This document shows, piece after piece, positions 7,919-16,690 of a stretch of DNA of 64,000 bases. The stretch covers positions 3,226,719 through 3,290,718 of the forward strand of contig AP018180.1 in NCBI GenBank assembly GCA_002368155.1, in the 5' to 3' direction. The number at the start of each line of letters is the position of its first letter. Position 1 is the first letter of the stretch. A model generated the notes under the pieces. It searched no databases, was not told where the DNA came from, and saw nothing but the letters and a program-made list of their open reading frames with translations. Origin of the DNA: Nostoc carneum NIES-2107. GTDB taxonomy: Bacteria; Cyanobacteriota; Cyanobacteriia; Cyanobacteriales; Nostocaceae. A program made the position numbers and the translations under genes.

Positions 7919-10900
7919 CTACTCCCTAGCCAATGGTAGAGTAAAGAAAAAAGTGCTGCCTATACCCAAAGTACTTTCAGCCCAGATGTTGCCACCGTGT
8001 TGATCAATGATACTACGGCAAATTGCTAGGCCTAAGCCTGTGCCGCCTTTATCGCGGGAGTCTGAGGCATCTACTTGCTGAAATCTGCCGAAGATGACTT
8101 CTAATTTGTCTTGGGGAATACCACGCCCGCGATCGCTAACTTTGAAGAGTACCCAATCTATTTGCTGTTCTACACTTAGGGTAATAGTAGAATCGGCAGG
8201 TGAAAATTTAATGGCATTACTTAACAAATTGATGAGGGTTTGAATAATTGCATCTGCGGCTGCCAAAACTTTAACGTTGCTGGGGTGTACTTCTAGGGTA
8301 ATATTTTGCTGTTTGGCGATCGCCTGCACTCCTTCTACTGCTTGTTGAATTAAATCAGCTGCATTGTAAGTTCTTTTATCTAAAACCGCACGACCTGATT
8401 CTAGGCGTTCTAAATCAAGAATATCGTTAACCAAGCGTACTAAGCGATCGCTATCGATGGCAGCAATCTCGATCATCCGTTTGAATTTTTCTGGTTTGTT
8501 GTCGTAGACACCACTATTTAACAAGCCTAAAGCAGCGCGAATTGCAGTTAAAGGGGTGCGGAGTTCGTGGCTGACAATACTTATAAATTCACTTTTGATC
8601 TGTTCAATTTTGTGCTGTTCGGTAATATCTTCCGCAATTCCCGTCATGCGAATTAGCTCCCCCTGTTCATTTCTGACAGGGAAAGCGCGATCGTGAATCC
8701 AGCGGATAGAACCATCAGGCCGAATAATCCGATATTCTATGTCGTATTTTCCTGAGATTCTTTGTTCCCCAAAGGCAATTTCTACAAGTGGGCGATCATC
8801 TGGGTGAATAGGATCTAACCAAGTTAAGGGATTGTCATATAAACTTTGGCAGTTTCTTTGCCAAATCCTTTCATAGCCTTTGCTCACATAGAGAACTTGC
8901 CCAACTTTCAGATCGGAGATCCAAAACACTGCTTGAATGTTGTCTGCAAGTTGGCGAAACTTTTCTTCGCTTTGGCGCAAAGCTTCTTCCATGCGCTTGC
9001 GATCAGTGATATCTTGATGAACCGCAACTAGAACATCGCCATATTGGGGATGAGTGAATACACAACAAGTAGCACTACACCAAAATGGAGTACCGTCTTT
9101 TTTCACATTATGGACTTCATAGGTGGCTTCACCCTTTGATAAGACAGCAGCACGAATGGCTTGATTGACATCTTCAGCAGTTACCGATGCGGTGGCATAG
9201 TTGAGAATGGAAACATGCTGACCGTTAAGTTCGCCAGAGTTATAGCCAAACATCTGCTCAAATTTAGGGTTAGCGTACACAATCATGCCATTAGTAGCGC
9301 GGATTAAGCATACTCCTTCGGCCATATTGCGGGTAATGACAGCCTGAAACTCCAGTAGTTGTGCCTGTTTTACAAGAGCGAGTTGGGTTTGTTGCTGCTG
9401 TATTACCGTCTCTAGCAGGCGCTCATTTGTTTGAGTAAGTTGCGCTGTTCGCTCTGCTACTCGTTGCTCAAGTTCAGCATTCAGTTGTTCCAAGGCAATT
9501 TGCGCCTGTTTGCGTCCTGTAATTTCCTCACTAAAAATGATAATGCCACCAATTTCACCAGTTGCATTATGCCAAGGGCGAATTTCCCAGCGTATCCACT
9601 GTTGGCTTCCATCTTGGCGCACAAACAATTCTTCATCACATCTTTCAATCGCCCCAGCCAAACACCGTTGATGAATTTCTCGCCAGTACTCTGGAATTTC
9701 AGGGAAAATTTCGTAGTGCGATCGCCCCATGAGCGATTCAATAGAATCAAAATGAAAGTCATCTACCCATCTTTGGCTGGCTATGATATATCGCATATCG
9801 CGATCAAACATGGCAATCCCAGCAGGTACATACTGAAAAAAGAAGCGTAAGGTTGCTTCCCTTTCTCGCAACGCTATTTCTGTTTGTTTGCGCTGGGTAA
9901 TTTCTTCGCACACGGTACTAATACCAATAATGCGATCGCCATCTTTTAATGGCCAAAAGCTTTCTAACCAAGTTCGCTGTACGCCTGGTTGCGCTGGGGT
10001 TGTGCCAGTTATTTCTACATTAAGAACAGGTGTGCCTGTTGCCAAAATGGGAAGTAACAGTTGTTCAGCTGTATCTGCCAATTCAGGTAGTAACTCTCGT
10101 ATGGTACGGCCAATATGCGCTTTTACAGAAAAGCCATTCATTTCTGCGAGTCGCTGATTAATCCGGACAAAGCGCAGATCAGTATCTAAGACGTTTAACC
10201 CAATTGGCGCTGACTGGTAGATGGTTTCGATTTCAGCCAATTGGCGCTGCAGCTGAATTTGATTTTCCCTTAAGGCTGCTTCTGCTTGTTTACGCTCTGT
10301 AATATCTGTACAAGTGCCTATCCACTCCCGCAGGTTGCCATGAGCATCGACAATTGGCACACCCCGAACAGCAAAATCGCGGTAGTCGCCATTTTTCATG
10401 CGGATGCGGTATTCATTTTCATATAAGCTGCGATTGATGGAAGATGCTTGCCAGATTTGAGGAATGCGATCGCGATCATCTGGATGAATCATCTCCAGCC
10501 AACCCCATCCCAAGTACTCGGCTGGAGATTGTCCGGTGAGTTCTTGCCAATTATCCGGGACTACTATTCTACTTCCCTCAGCATCAGTGCGCCAGACAAT
10601 CTGTGCCGAAGCATGAACTAATGCACGATATCGCTGTTCGCTTTGCTGCAATGCTTCTTGGGCTTGTTTGCGTTCTACCAATTCAGCTTGTACTTGTGCC
10701 CACAAATCAGCTTGCTGGATGGCGATGCTGACTTGTGCAGCTAACTGTCGCAGTAGTTCAATTTCTGAAGCTTGCCATTCGCGAGCATCTTCACAGTGAT
10801 GGGCAATCAGCAGCCCCCATAATTCTTCTCTATGCAAAATTGGCACGGCTAAATTAGCCCTGACTTGGAAATTTGCTAAGAGTTGGACATGGCAGGGATC

Positions 10901-11953
10901 TATCCCAGTAGCATAAATATCAGATTTAGCAGTCACTAAGCCTTGTTTAAAAGGTTCAATATATTCTTGGTTAAAGCAAGGATCGTAGATATTACTACCT
11001 AGGATAGCTGTCCAGTTTGCTGCTACAGATTCGACAACCACAGTTCCACTGCCATCAGGAGCAAATTGGAAAATGATGACGCGATCGCACTGCAAAAATT
11101 GCCGCACTTCATCAACGGTGGTTTGTAAAATATCTGGCAAATCTAGCGATTGGCGGATGCGCTGAGTCATTTCCATTACTAAGCGCTGTTGCTCAAATTG
11201 CTGTTGTAGGGAAATTTGGGCTTGTTTGCGCTCATTTATCGCCATCACAGTTCCCATAATCCGCACAGGTTGATTTGCTGCGTCATAAAATGCGTGTCCC
11301 CTGGACTCAACCCAGTGGATACTACCATCTGGCCAAATAATCCGATACTCATTCTGGTAGTTACTATGACTTTGTAGTGCCTGTTGTATTTTCTGGTCAA
11401 CTGTTGGACGATCTTCAGGATGCAAGCAAGCCTCAAAAGTTTCATATTTACCATCAAAAGCCCCAACAGCCAAGCCAAATAACTGTTCTTGTTCTGGCGA
11501 CCAAATAATTTCTCCTGTTACCAGATTCCAGTCCCACATCCCCATTTGTGCCGCAGATAGCGCCATCCGCAGTTGTTGGGCTTTTTCCTGCGCTAATTGC
11601 TGGCTCAGTTTTTGAATCTTCTGTTTACTTTTGAGAAAGTTGCTAGTCAGCAGGTGAATAATCAAGGCAACCAGTAGAAAAAGTATCACCCGCAATATAT
11701 CTGGCCATAATGAATTAATCCACAGCTGGTATCGAGGAGAAATAAAGAAATAATCAATTGCCAGTATGGAAAGGATAACTGTGACAATTCCTGGACGAGA
11801 GCCACCATACCAAGTACTAACAATGACAGCTATATAGAAAAACGCACTAATAGGCTGAGAAAACAGCGATTCTACCCAAAGCGATAGCAAAAGCGCGATC
11901 GCCGTTGAGCCAATCGCTACCCCATAAGATAATAATTTAGAATGAATTTTCAT
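7919..11953 (-). CDS. Multi-PAS sensor histidine kinase with a DXCF-type cyanobacteriochrome GAF domain
   Basis: A 1344-residue membrane sensor kinase. The order is: KdpD-like DUF4118 membrane region with about four hydrophobic segments (10-105), PAS (130-245), GAF (265-420), five further PAS domains (about 440-555, 570-690, 695-815, 875-990 and 995-1110), HisKA with His1129 in SHELRTPL, and a HATPase domain with N-box NLLSNAIKF, DRGRGIP and GGTGLGLA. There is no receiver domain. The GAF domain has DPCF at Cys326 and CH at Cys354-His355, 28 residues apart, plus VRANLAVPI and LWGLLIAHHC. These are hallmarks of bilin-binding cyanobacteriochromes of the DXCF class. The kinase follows an RcaC-like regulator (114 bases) and precedes a lone receiver. 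Bilin binding is inferred, not proven. Confidence 0.9.
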   Translation of the reverse strand: MKIHSKLLSYGVAIGSTAIALLLSLWVESLFSQPISAFFYIAVIVSTWYGGSRPGIVTVILSILAIDYFFISPRYQLWINSLWPDILRVILFLLVALIIHLLTSNFLKSKQKIQKLSQQLAQEKAQQLRMALSAAQMGMWDWNLVTGEIIWSPEQEQLFGLAVGAFDGKYETFEACLHPEDRPTVDQKIQQALQSHSNYQNEYRIIWPDGSIHWVESRGHAFYDAANQPVRIMGTVMAINERKQAQISLQQQFEQQRLVMEMTQRIRQSLDLPDILQTTVDEVRQFLQCDRVIIFQFAPDGSGTVVVESVAANWTAILGSNIYDPCFNQEYIEPFKQGLVTAKSDIYATGIDPCHVQLLANFQVRANLAVPILHREELWGLLIAHHCEDAREWQASEIELLRQLAAQVSIAIQQADLWAQVQAELVERKQAQEALQQSEQRYRALVHASAQIVWRTDAEGSRIVVPDNWQELTGQSPAEYLGWGWLEMIHPDDRDRIPQIWQASSINRSLYENEYRIRMKNGDYRDFAVRGVPIVDAHGNLREWIGTCTDITERKQAEAALRENQIQLQRQLAEIETIYQSAPIGLNVLDTDLRFVRINQRLAEMNGFSVKAHIGRTIRELLPELADTAEQLLLPILATGTPVLNVEITGTTPAQPGVQRTWLESFWPLKDGDRIIGISTVCEEITQRKQTEIALREREATLRFFFQYVPAGIAMFDRDMRYIIASQRWVDDFHFDSIESLMGRSHYEIFPEIPEYWREIHQRCLAGAIERCDEELFVRQDGSQQWIRWEIRPWHNATGEIGGIIIFSEEITGRKQAQIALEQLNAELEQRVAERTAQLTQTNERLLETVIQQQQTQLALVKQAQLLEFQAVITRNMAEGVCLIRATNGMIVYANPKFEQMFGYNSGELNGQHVSILNYATASVTAEDVNQAIRAAVLSKGEATYEVHNVKKDGTPFWCSATCCVFTHPQYGDVLVAVHQDITDRKRMEEALRQSEEKFRQLADNIQAVFWISDLKVGQVLYVSKGYERIWQRNCQSLYDNPLTWLDPIHPDDRPLVEIAFGEQRISGKYDIEYRIIRPDGSIRWIHDRAFPVRNEQGELIRMTGIAEDITEQHKIEQIKSEFISIVSHELRTPLTAIRAALGLLNSGVYDNKPEKFKRMIEIAAIDSDRLVRLVNDILDLERLESGRAVLDKRTYNAADLIQQAVEGVQAIAKQQNITLEVHPSNVKVLAAADAIIQTLINLLSNAIKFSPADSTITLSVEQQIDWVLFKVSDRGRGIPQDKLEVIFGRFQQVDASDSRDKGGTGLGLAICRSIIDQHGGNIWAESTLGIGSTFFFTLPLARE

Positions 11954-11983
11954 AATTTTTTCTTATAGCTTATAGGGTGTAGG

Positions 11984-12015
11984 GAATGGGTAATTGGTAA
12001 TTGGTAATTGGTAAT
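11984..12015. repeat. Short tandem repeat (GGTAATT type)
   Basis: Heptamer copies of GGTAATT lie between the RcaC-like gene and the kinase gene. The same heptamer recurs at 32033-32065. Confidence 0.75.
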
Positions 12016-12067
12016 GGCTAATATAAATTTCTCCTTGTCCCCCTTTCCCCTTGTCTCCTCAGCCCTT

Positions 12068-13906
12068 TCATCCCCTTAAAGAACGCACTCGTTCAATGCG
12101 ACTCAGTACCCTTGTTACCAATTCTGGCCCTAACACTGGCTTGGTAATAAAATCATCGGCTCCAGCAGCAAATGCTTGTTGAAGAAATTCTGCTTCGGTA
12201 TGGACTGTGACCACCAAAATTGGTAAATCGCCCCATTTAGCATCCTGCCGCACAATTTGACACAATTCTAAACCACTAATTTCAGGCATTTCTACATCTA
12301 GCACCACTATATCTGGTGATGTTGTAATTAAGACTTGCCAAAAATGCTGAGGTTCGTTCAATGTTGTTACCTCTAGCCCCCAAGGAGTCAGTAAGGCGGC
12401 TAATGTAGTTAGCATTATAGGGTCATCATCGACAATTAAGACCTTGGCTTCTGTGATTTTGGGCTGAGTTAAAACACGGGCGATCGCTTGAAAAATTTGC
12501 TCAGTAGTTGCAGGTTTGTGTAAAAATTGCCTTGCACCTAAGCGTGATACGGCTAATCGATCAGCAAGACTATCTCGCGCCGTAAAAACCACAATGGATA
12601 AATCTGGCGATTTTGCTGTCAGTTCCCGCAGTAGCGTTAAGCCGTCTTCTTCTGTATCTGGAAAAGATAAATCTAGTAAAACAGCGTCAGGAGTTTCAAA
12701 GGCTAGGAGGGAGCGAGCTGTAGTTAAATTCCCAGCGATTTTAATTTGCATTCCCCAAGCCTGTGCTTCTATCCATAAACGCTCAGTCAGCAGAGAATCA
12801 TCATCAATCACCAACACAAAATGAGTTTGACGCGGCGGAGTTGGTTGTGCGATCGCCGGCATTGGCGGCTTAGTTAACTCTTGTTGCAATGACTTTACTA
12901 ATTTACAAAATTGTGTTAATTCATCATCTGTAAGAGTGCGATCGCTACTGAGTAAATTTTCTAATGTTCGCGCCAGTTGAGAACCTTGGGAATAACCAAC
13001 AGACCCCATTGAGCCAGCTAGCTTATGAGCCTCATGCTTTGCTTGTTGCTGTAAATCTTGGTCTAAATTTCCCGTTAATAGTGCAGTTTTCGCTTCTTCC
13101 AGCACCACCATCCGTTGACTCAAGGAATTAATTAATCGTTCTAATACTCGATTAATAGCTGTTAAATCTTGAGTATGGGATTGTTTTTGACTATTTTTCT
13201 GTTCTGCAACAGAAGCAGGAGTGGGCGGAGATTGTAAGCGATAGCCAATACCATATACTGTTTCTAAAATATCCTCCGTCATCCCTGCGGCTTTGAGTTT
13301 TTTCCGCAAATCTTTAATATGCGTCGTCACCGCGTTCTCAATTGGTGCATCATCAAATCCCCAAAGCCTATCTAAAATTACCCTCCGGCTAAAAATGCGA
13401 TTTGGGTTTTGTAAAAACAATTCCAGCAGCTTGTGTTCTGTAACCGTCAGGGAAATTACCTGAGTATTGTAAGTAACTTTACCTGAGATTTGGTCTAAAC
13501 ACAGATGACCCCAAGTTAACTTGGAAGCTGAAAATGCCCCACTGCGCCGCAATAAAGACCGAATTCTTGCCAGTAATGCTTCTGGTTCACAAGGCTTGAT
13601 GACATAATCATCAGCCCCAGCATCGAAACCTGCCACAATATCTGCATTAGAATTATTCGCTGTGAGTAACAAAATTGGTTTACTATAGCCAAGCGATCGC
13701 AGCTGGCGACACAAACTAATGCCATCTACTTGGGGAATATGCCAGTCTAGTAAAATTAAGTCATATTCCCCCGATATGGCTAATTCTAGCCCAGTTTGCC
13801 CATTATTTACCAAGTCGATATTGTAATGATTTGCACTCAGAAACTCTGCCAATACCTGACTGAGTAACAAATCATCCTCTATCAGCAAAATTTTCATCCG
13901 ATGCAT
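12068..13906 (-). CDS. RcaC-like multidomain response regulator (REC-wHTH-HPt-REC-REC)
   Basis: A 612-residue protein with five parts. They are receiver 1 (about 4-120, phospho-acceptor Asp54 in LLDWHIPQVDG), an OmpR-type winged helix (about 128-226, ending TVYGIGYRL), an HPt domain (about 250-345, His294 in HEAHKLAGSMGSVGY), receiver 2 (about 362-480, Asp412) and receiver 3 (about 487-608, Asp537). RcaC of chromatic acclimation has REC-wHTH-HPt-REC; this protein carries one more receiver. It should be a DNA-binding output of a phosphorelay. It is the first gene of the minus-strand set with the kinase and the lone receiver. MHRMKIL at 13906 is used here; MKILLIEDD at 13897 is an equally good start. 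Its target promoters are unknown. Confidence 0.9.
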   Translation of the reverse strand: MHRMKILLIEDDLLLSQVLAEFLSANHYNIDLVNNGQTGLELAISGEYDLILLDWHIPQVDGISLCRQLRSLGYSKPILLLTANNSNADIVAGFDAGADDYVIKPCEPEALLARIRSLLRRSGAFSASKLTWGHLCLDQISGKVTYNTQVISLTVTEHKLLELFLQNPNRIFSRRVILDRLWGFDDAPIENAVTTHIKDLRKKLKAAGMTEDILETVYGIGYRLQSPPTPASVAEQKNSQKQSHTQDLTAINRVLERLINSLSQRMVVLEEAKTALLTGNLDQDLQQQAKHEAHKLAGSMGSVGYSQGSQLARTLENLLSSDRTLTDDELTQFCKLVKSLQQELTKPPMPAIAQPTPPRQTHFVLVIDDDSLLTERLWIEAQAWGMQIKIAGNLTTARSLLAFETPDAVLLDLSFPDTEEDGLTLLRELTAKSPDLSIVVFTARDSLADRLAVSRLGARQFLHKPATTEQIFQAIARVLTQPKITEAKVLIVDDDPIMLTTLAALLTPWGLEVTTLNEPQHFWQVLITTSPDIVVLDVEMPEISGLELCQIVRQDAKWGDLPILVVTVHTEAEFLQQAFAAGADDFITKPVLGPELVTRVLSRIERVRSLRG

Positions 13907-14061
13907 TCTTGGTTGGCTTTTTACAGCAATTATTTAGGTTGCTGAGTCCAGTTCAGCAAGATTTATCGCAGATTGCAAGTCCTAAAAAAATAAAAATTTA
14001 TCATATTAAAAGGGAACAGGGTGGTTTAGGGTGGAGATTGAGGGACTTCCAAACTATTAAT

Positions 14062-14160
14062 CCCAATTTGAAAAAAGAATGCGAAAGATTATAGGGGCAC
14101 GGCAATGCCGTACTTCCTAGAATATATTGATGTGTCTCAAAAATTATTTGAATTAGTATA
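14062..14160. mobile_element. MITE family A, copy 2 (inverted orientation)
   Basis: About 99 bp running from CCCAATTTGAAAAAAGAATG to TTATTTGAATTAGTATA, with the central hairpin GGCACGGCAATGCCGT. It is the reverse of the 7137-7235 copy and ends two bases before the stop codon of the WD40 gene. Confidence 0.7.
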
Positions 14161-14161
14161 A

Positions 14162-15244
14162 CTACTTACGCTTTGGTGCAGTTCCCCAAACCTTAATTTG
14201 TTTATCAAAACCACCACTGGCAAGCATTTGACCATTAGGGCTAAAAGCGATCGCACTTACCCAATCGGTATGGCTACTAAGTGTATTGATTAACTCACCT
14301 GTAGTTAAATCCCACAATTTAATACCATCTTTCCCAGCACTGGCGAGGGTTTTGCCATCGGGGTTCACAGCAATGGCGTTTACCCAGTTGTTATGTCCGG
14401 TTAAAGTTTGGATGAGTTTGCCAGTCTGAATATTCCAAATTTTAACTGTGCGATCGTGGCTAGCTGTAACTAGGGTTTCGCTATCGGGTGTAAAAGCTAC
14501 AGCACTAACTAAATCGTAATGTCCGACAAATGCACGAATTAATTTTCCTGTACTTAAGTTCCACAGCTTGACTACACCCTTATAGTCTCCACTAACTAAT
14601 GTTGTACCATCAGGGCTAATTGCTAAGGCGTAAATTAAGTTATCAAAGTTGACTAAAGTACCTAAAGGACGTTGTTGAGGCAAATCCCAGAGGCGAATTC
14701 CATCTATGCCACCACTGACAAGAACTTTACTATCAGGGGATACCGCTAAGGACAAGACATTTGTGCTGTGCCCGACAAAAGAGCGTTTAAATCGCTGATT
14801 TTTGAGATTCCAAAGATTAATAGTGTAGTCACTGCTACAACTGGCTAGGGTTTGTCCGTCGGGTGAAATCACCAAAGATTCGACGGCTGTTGTGTGTGCT
14901 TTGCGGATAGTCCCCACCCGTGCGCCTGTTGTCAGATTCCACAAGCGTATTACACCTTCATTTTCGGCACCGCCACTAGCAAGAGTTTTGCTATCTGGAC
15001 TGAAAGCTAAGGATTTAACAGTTCCCCCATGCCCTTGTAGGGTGTAAATTAACTGGGGATTGGCAAAGTTAGTTTTAGCTTGTGAGTTTGTTGCTGTTTC
15101 TGTAGCAGCATAAGCAGTATGAATGAAGACTTCTTTCCAGATTGCCACTGGAAGAATTATAGAAGCCATAAACGCCAGAACTATATACGGGCGCAGCACA
15201 AAATAGCCCCTAAATTTTCCCTCACTGCTCACAGTTTTTCTCAC
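14162..15244 (-). CDS. Membrane-anchored WD40 repeat protein
   Basis: A 360-residue protein with an N-terminal hydrophobic segment (about 19-46, YIVLAFMASIILPVAIW) acting as signal anchor or cleavable signal. Seven WD40 repeats fill residues 65-357, enough for one complete beta-propeller. The repeats show the usual FSPDSKTLASGG and IRLWNL patterns. The propeller is probably outside the cytoplasmic membrane. WD40 proteins are scaffolds, so no specific partner can be named. Its stop codon abuts a MITE. Confidence 0.88.
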   Translation of the reverse strand: MRKTVSSEGKFRGYFVLRPYIVLAFMASIILPVAIWKEVFIHTAYAATETATNSQAKTNFANPQLIYTLQGHGGTVKSLAFSPDSKTLASGGAENEGVIRLWNLTTGARVGTIRKAHTTAVESLVISPDGQTLASCSSDYTINLWNLKNQRFKRSFVGHSTNVLSLAVSPDSKVLVSGGIDGIRLWDLPQQRPLGTLVNFDNLIYALAISPDGTTLVSGDYKGVVKLWNLSTGKLIRAFVGHYDLVSAVAFTPDSETLVTASHDRTVKIWNIQTGKLIQTLTGHNNWVNAIAVNPDGKTLASAGKDGIKLWDLTTGELINTLSSHTDWVSAIAFSPNGQMLASGGFDKQIKVWGTAPKRK

Positions 15245-15399
15245 TTTCTAACGCCTGTTGCTACCCTACTCTACTCTTGAGCAAGGTGCCCTCCGCGGGT
15301 TTACTAGTTATTCTGTGAGAGTCGAGAAGTTATTCAGGAACATAAATATATTTACCCACCCCCAAAAATGTGAGGTAAGCACTCAGGACTCAGCACTGT

Positions 15400-15699
15400 T
15401 TATTGTGGCGGTTTTTTCTTCGTCACCGTCAACATAGGTAAAGTTGGGCTAGATGAGCGTGAAGGTAAGTAATGTTGTACTACAGGCTCTTCAGGTATAG
15501 GAGGGCGGCTTTGGTACATACGCCACAGTTTCCAGCCAATGCTAACTCCAGCTATCCCTAAGCCAAAAGTAAATAATGACCAGCTATCATCTAAGCCACC
15601 AATCAGGGCATCAACTACGCCCATCGTAATAAAAACACTTATTAGTGGTTCTTTACGGTAGGATGACTTCAAAAAACGAGGTAAGAGAACGTTCATCAC
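15400..15699 (-). CDS. Small conserved-looking membrane protein, 99 residues
   Basis: The N-terminus is basic, followed by two hydrophobic segments (about 19-37 and 41-60) around a GGLDDSW turn, then a proline- and serine-rich tail with KKKPPQ at the end. The function is unknown and I do not recognise the family. The start is MM at 15699/15696. It is read in the same direction as the WD40 gene, 155 bases upstream of it. Confidence 0.55.
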   Translation of the reverse strand: MMNVLLPRFLKSSYRKEPLISVFITMGVVDALIGGLDDSWSLFTFGLGIAGVSIGWKLWRMYQSRPPIPEEPVVQHYLPSRSSSPTLPMLTVTKKKPPQ

Positions 15700-16062
15700 A
15701 GCTTGGTTTAATCCAGTTTAGCTTTATATGTAAATATATCGAAAATCCCTAACTTGCTATCAGGCCTTGATTGGCCCTGCTGATGTCAAGGCGTTTAAAG
15801 TATTATAATTTTATTAACTAGGAGAGGAAGTGTAGTAATTTACCCTCTTGCATATAGTAATTGCCAGTCTAAGTTGAAAGTGCTGAGTTGGAGAGACACG
15901 ATTAATCGCGTCTGTACAAGAGTGCTGAGTTCTGAGTAAAAAGAATAATTCCCAATCCCTAGTCCCCAGTCTCCAGTCCCCAGTCCCTTTCATCGAATCT
16001 ACCTAATAACCATAGACGTTAAGTCTTCGGAGGTAGTTTCACTATTAATTACTTAAGTTAAA
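15700..16062. other. Intergenic region with palindrome copy 2 and short repeats
   Basis: It contains a slightly degenerate copy of the GATTAATCGCGTCTGTAC palindrome at about 15893-15918 and CCCAGTCC-type short repeats at 15955-15988. No gene was recognised. Confidence 0.6.
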
Positions 16063-16085
16063 ACCAGCTGGAACAACCAGCTGGT
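16063..16085 (-). terminator. Probable intrinsic terminator of the Hli gene
   Basis: A perfect 9-bp stem (ACCAGCTGG / CCAGCTGGT) with a 5-base loop, followed on the minus strand by TTTTAAC. It lies 56 bases downstream of the Hli stop codon. Confidence 0.6.
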
Positions 16086-16140
16086 CAAAACTCTCTAATT
16101 ACTAGCTTACAACTTAAAAATCTGGGCTTTTACAGCGGTA

Positions 16141-16314
16141 CTACTTCAGACCGAGCCATGATAACACGCCCTGATTGGTGATGTATTCAATTAATACCAT
16201 CAAAATAAAGCCAATCATGGCAGCTCGACCGTTCAAACGTTCAGCATATTCATTAAAGCCTAACTTTGGATCTTCGAGTTTGGGGGTAACGGTGGGCTTT
16301 GGTTGTGTCATCAT
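16141..16314 (-). CDS. High-light-inducible (Hli/Scp) chlorophyll-binding protein
   Basis: A 57-residue protein beginning MMTQPKP with one transmembrane helix. It carries the chlorophyll a/b-binding motif as YAERLNGRAAMIGFILMV, with the Glu and Arg of the ExxNxR pattern, and ends LIEYITNQGVLSWLGL. Length and motif match cyanobacterial single-helix Hlips, which bind chlorophyll and carotenoid and protect photosystem assembly in the thylakoid membrane. AGAGAGGAA lies just upstream as a ribosome-binding site. The second Met (16311) could also be the start. A terminator hairpin follows. Confidence 0.92.
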   Translation of the reverse strand: MMTQPKPTVTPKLEDPKLGFNEYAERLNGRAAMIGFILMVLIEYITNQGVLSWLGLK

Positions 16315-16690
16315 CAACAATTCCTCTCTTATTGGTCGGCAAACTAAATGTGATTGTTAGATGTCTATAGACACTGCGGCTTGAAACAGGGTATAGACAT
16401 CAGCACTTCTGTGGGTGTGGAACTGAGTTGCTATGCTTGAATCGCCAGCAAGACAGCTTCAGAAGTCCAACAGTAGCTGCTTGAATCGAACCTTTGTAAA
16501 CTGTTGTTTACAATTATTTATTATTCTTTATATATTTTAGGCAGACAAGGGTAATAGTCAAGGGTACAGTTTGGCAACATTCACACAGAAGGTAAGGAAC
16601 TCAGAGCAATTATTAGCTATCCCTAATACGGAAGTAGCCACTCTGAGACTGGCAGGCTAAAGTTAAACAAAAATTAATTAGAGGCTGTAA
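16315..16690. other. Divergent spacer between hli and ald
   Basis: About 375 bases that should hold the promoters of both divergent genes. No clear binding site for a known regulator was seen. Confidence 0.4.

Noticed and set aside
9431-9850. Plus-strand frame of 139 codons inside the kinase gene
   Set aside because: It is antisense to well-conserved PAS domains and has no start signal.
7919-11953. Hybrid histidine kinase with attached receiver
   Set aside because: The protein ends right after the HATPase domain; the receiver is a separate gene at 7398-7772.
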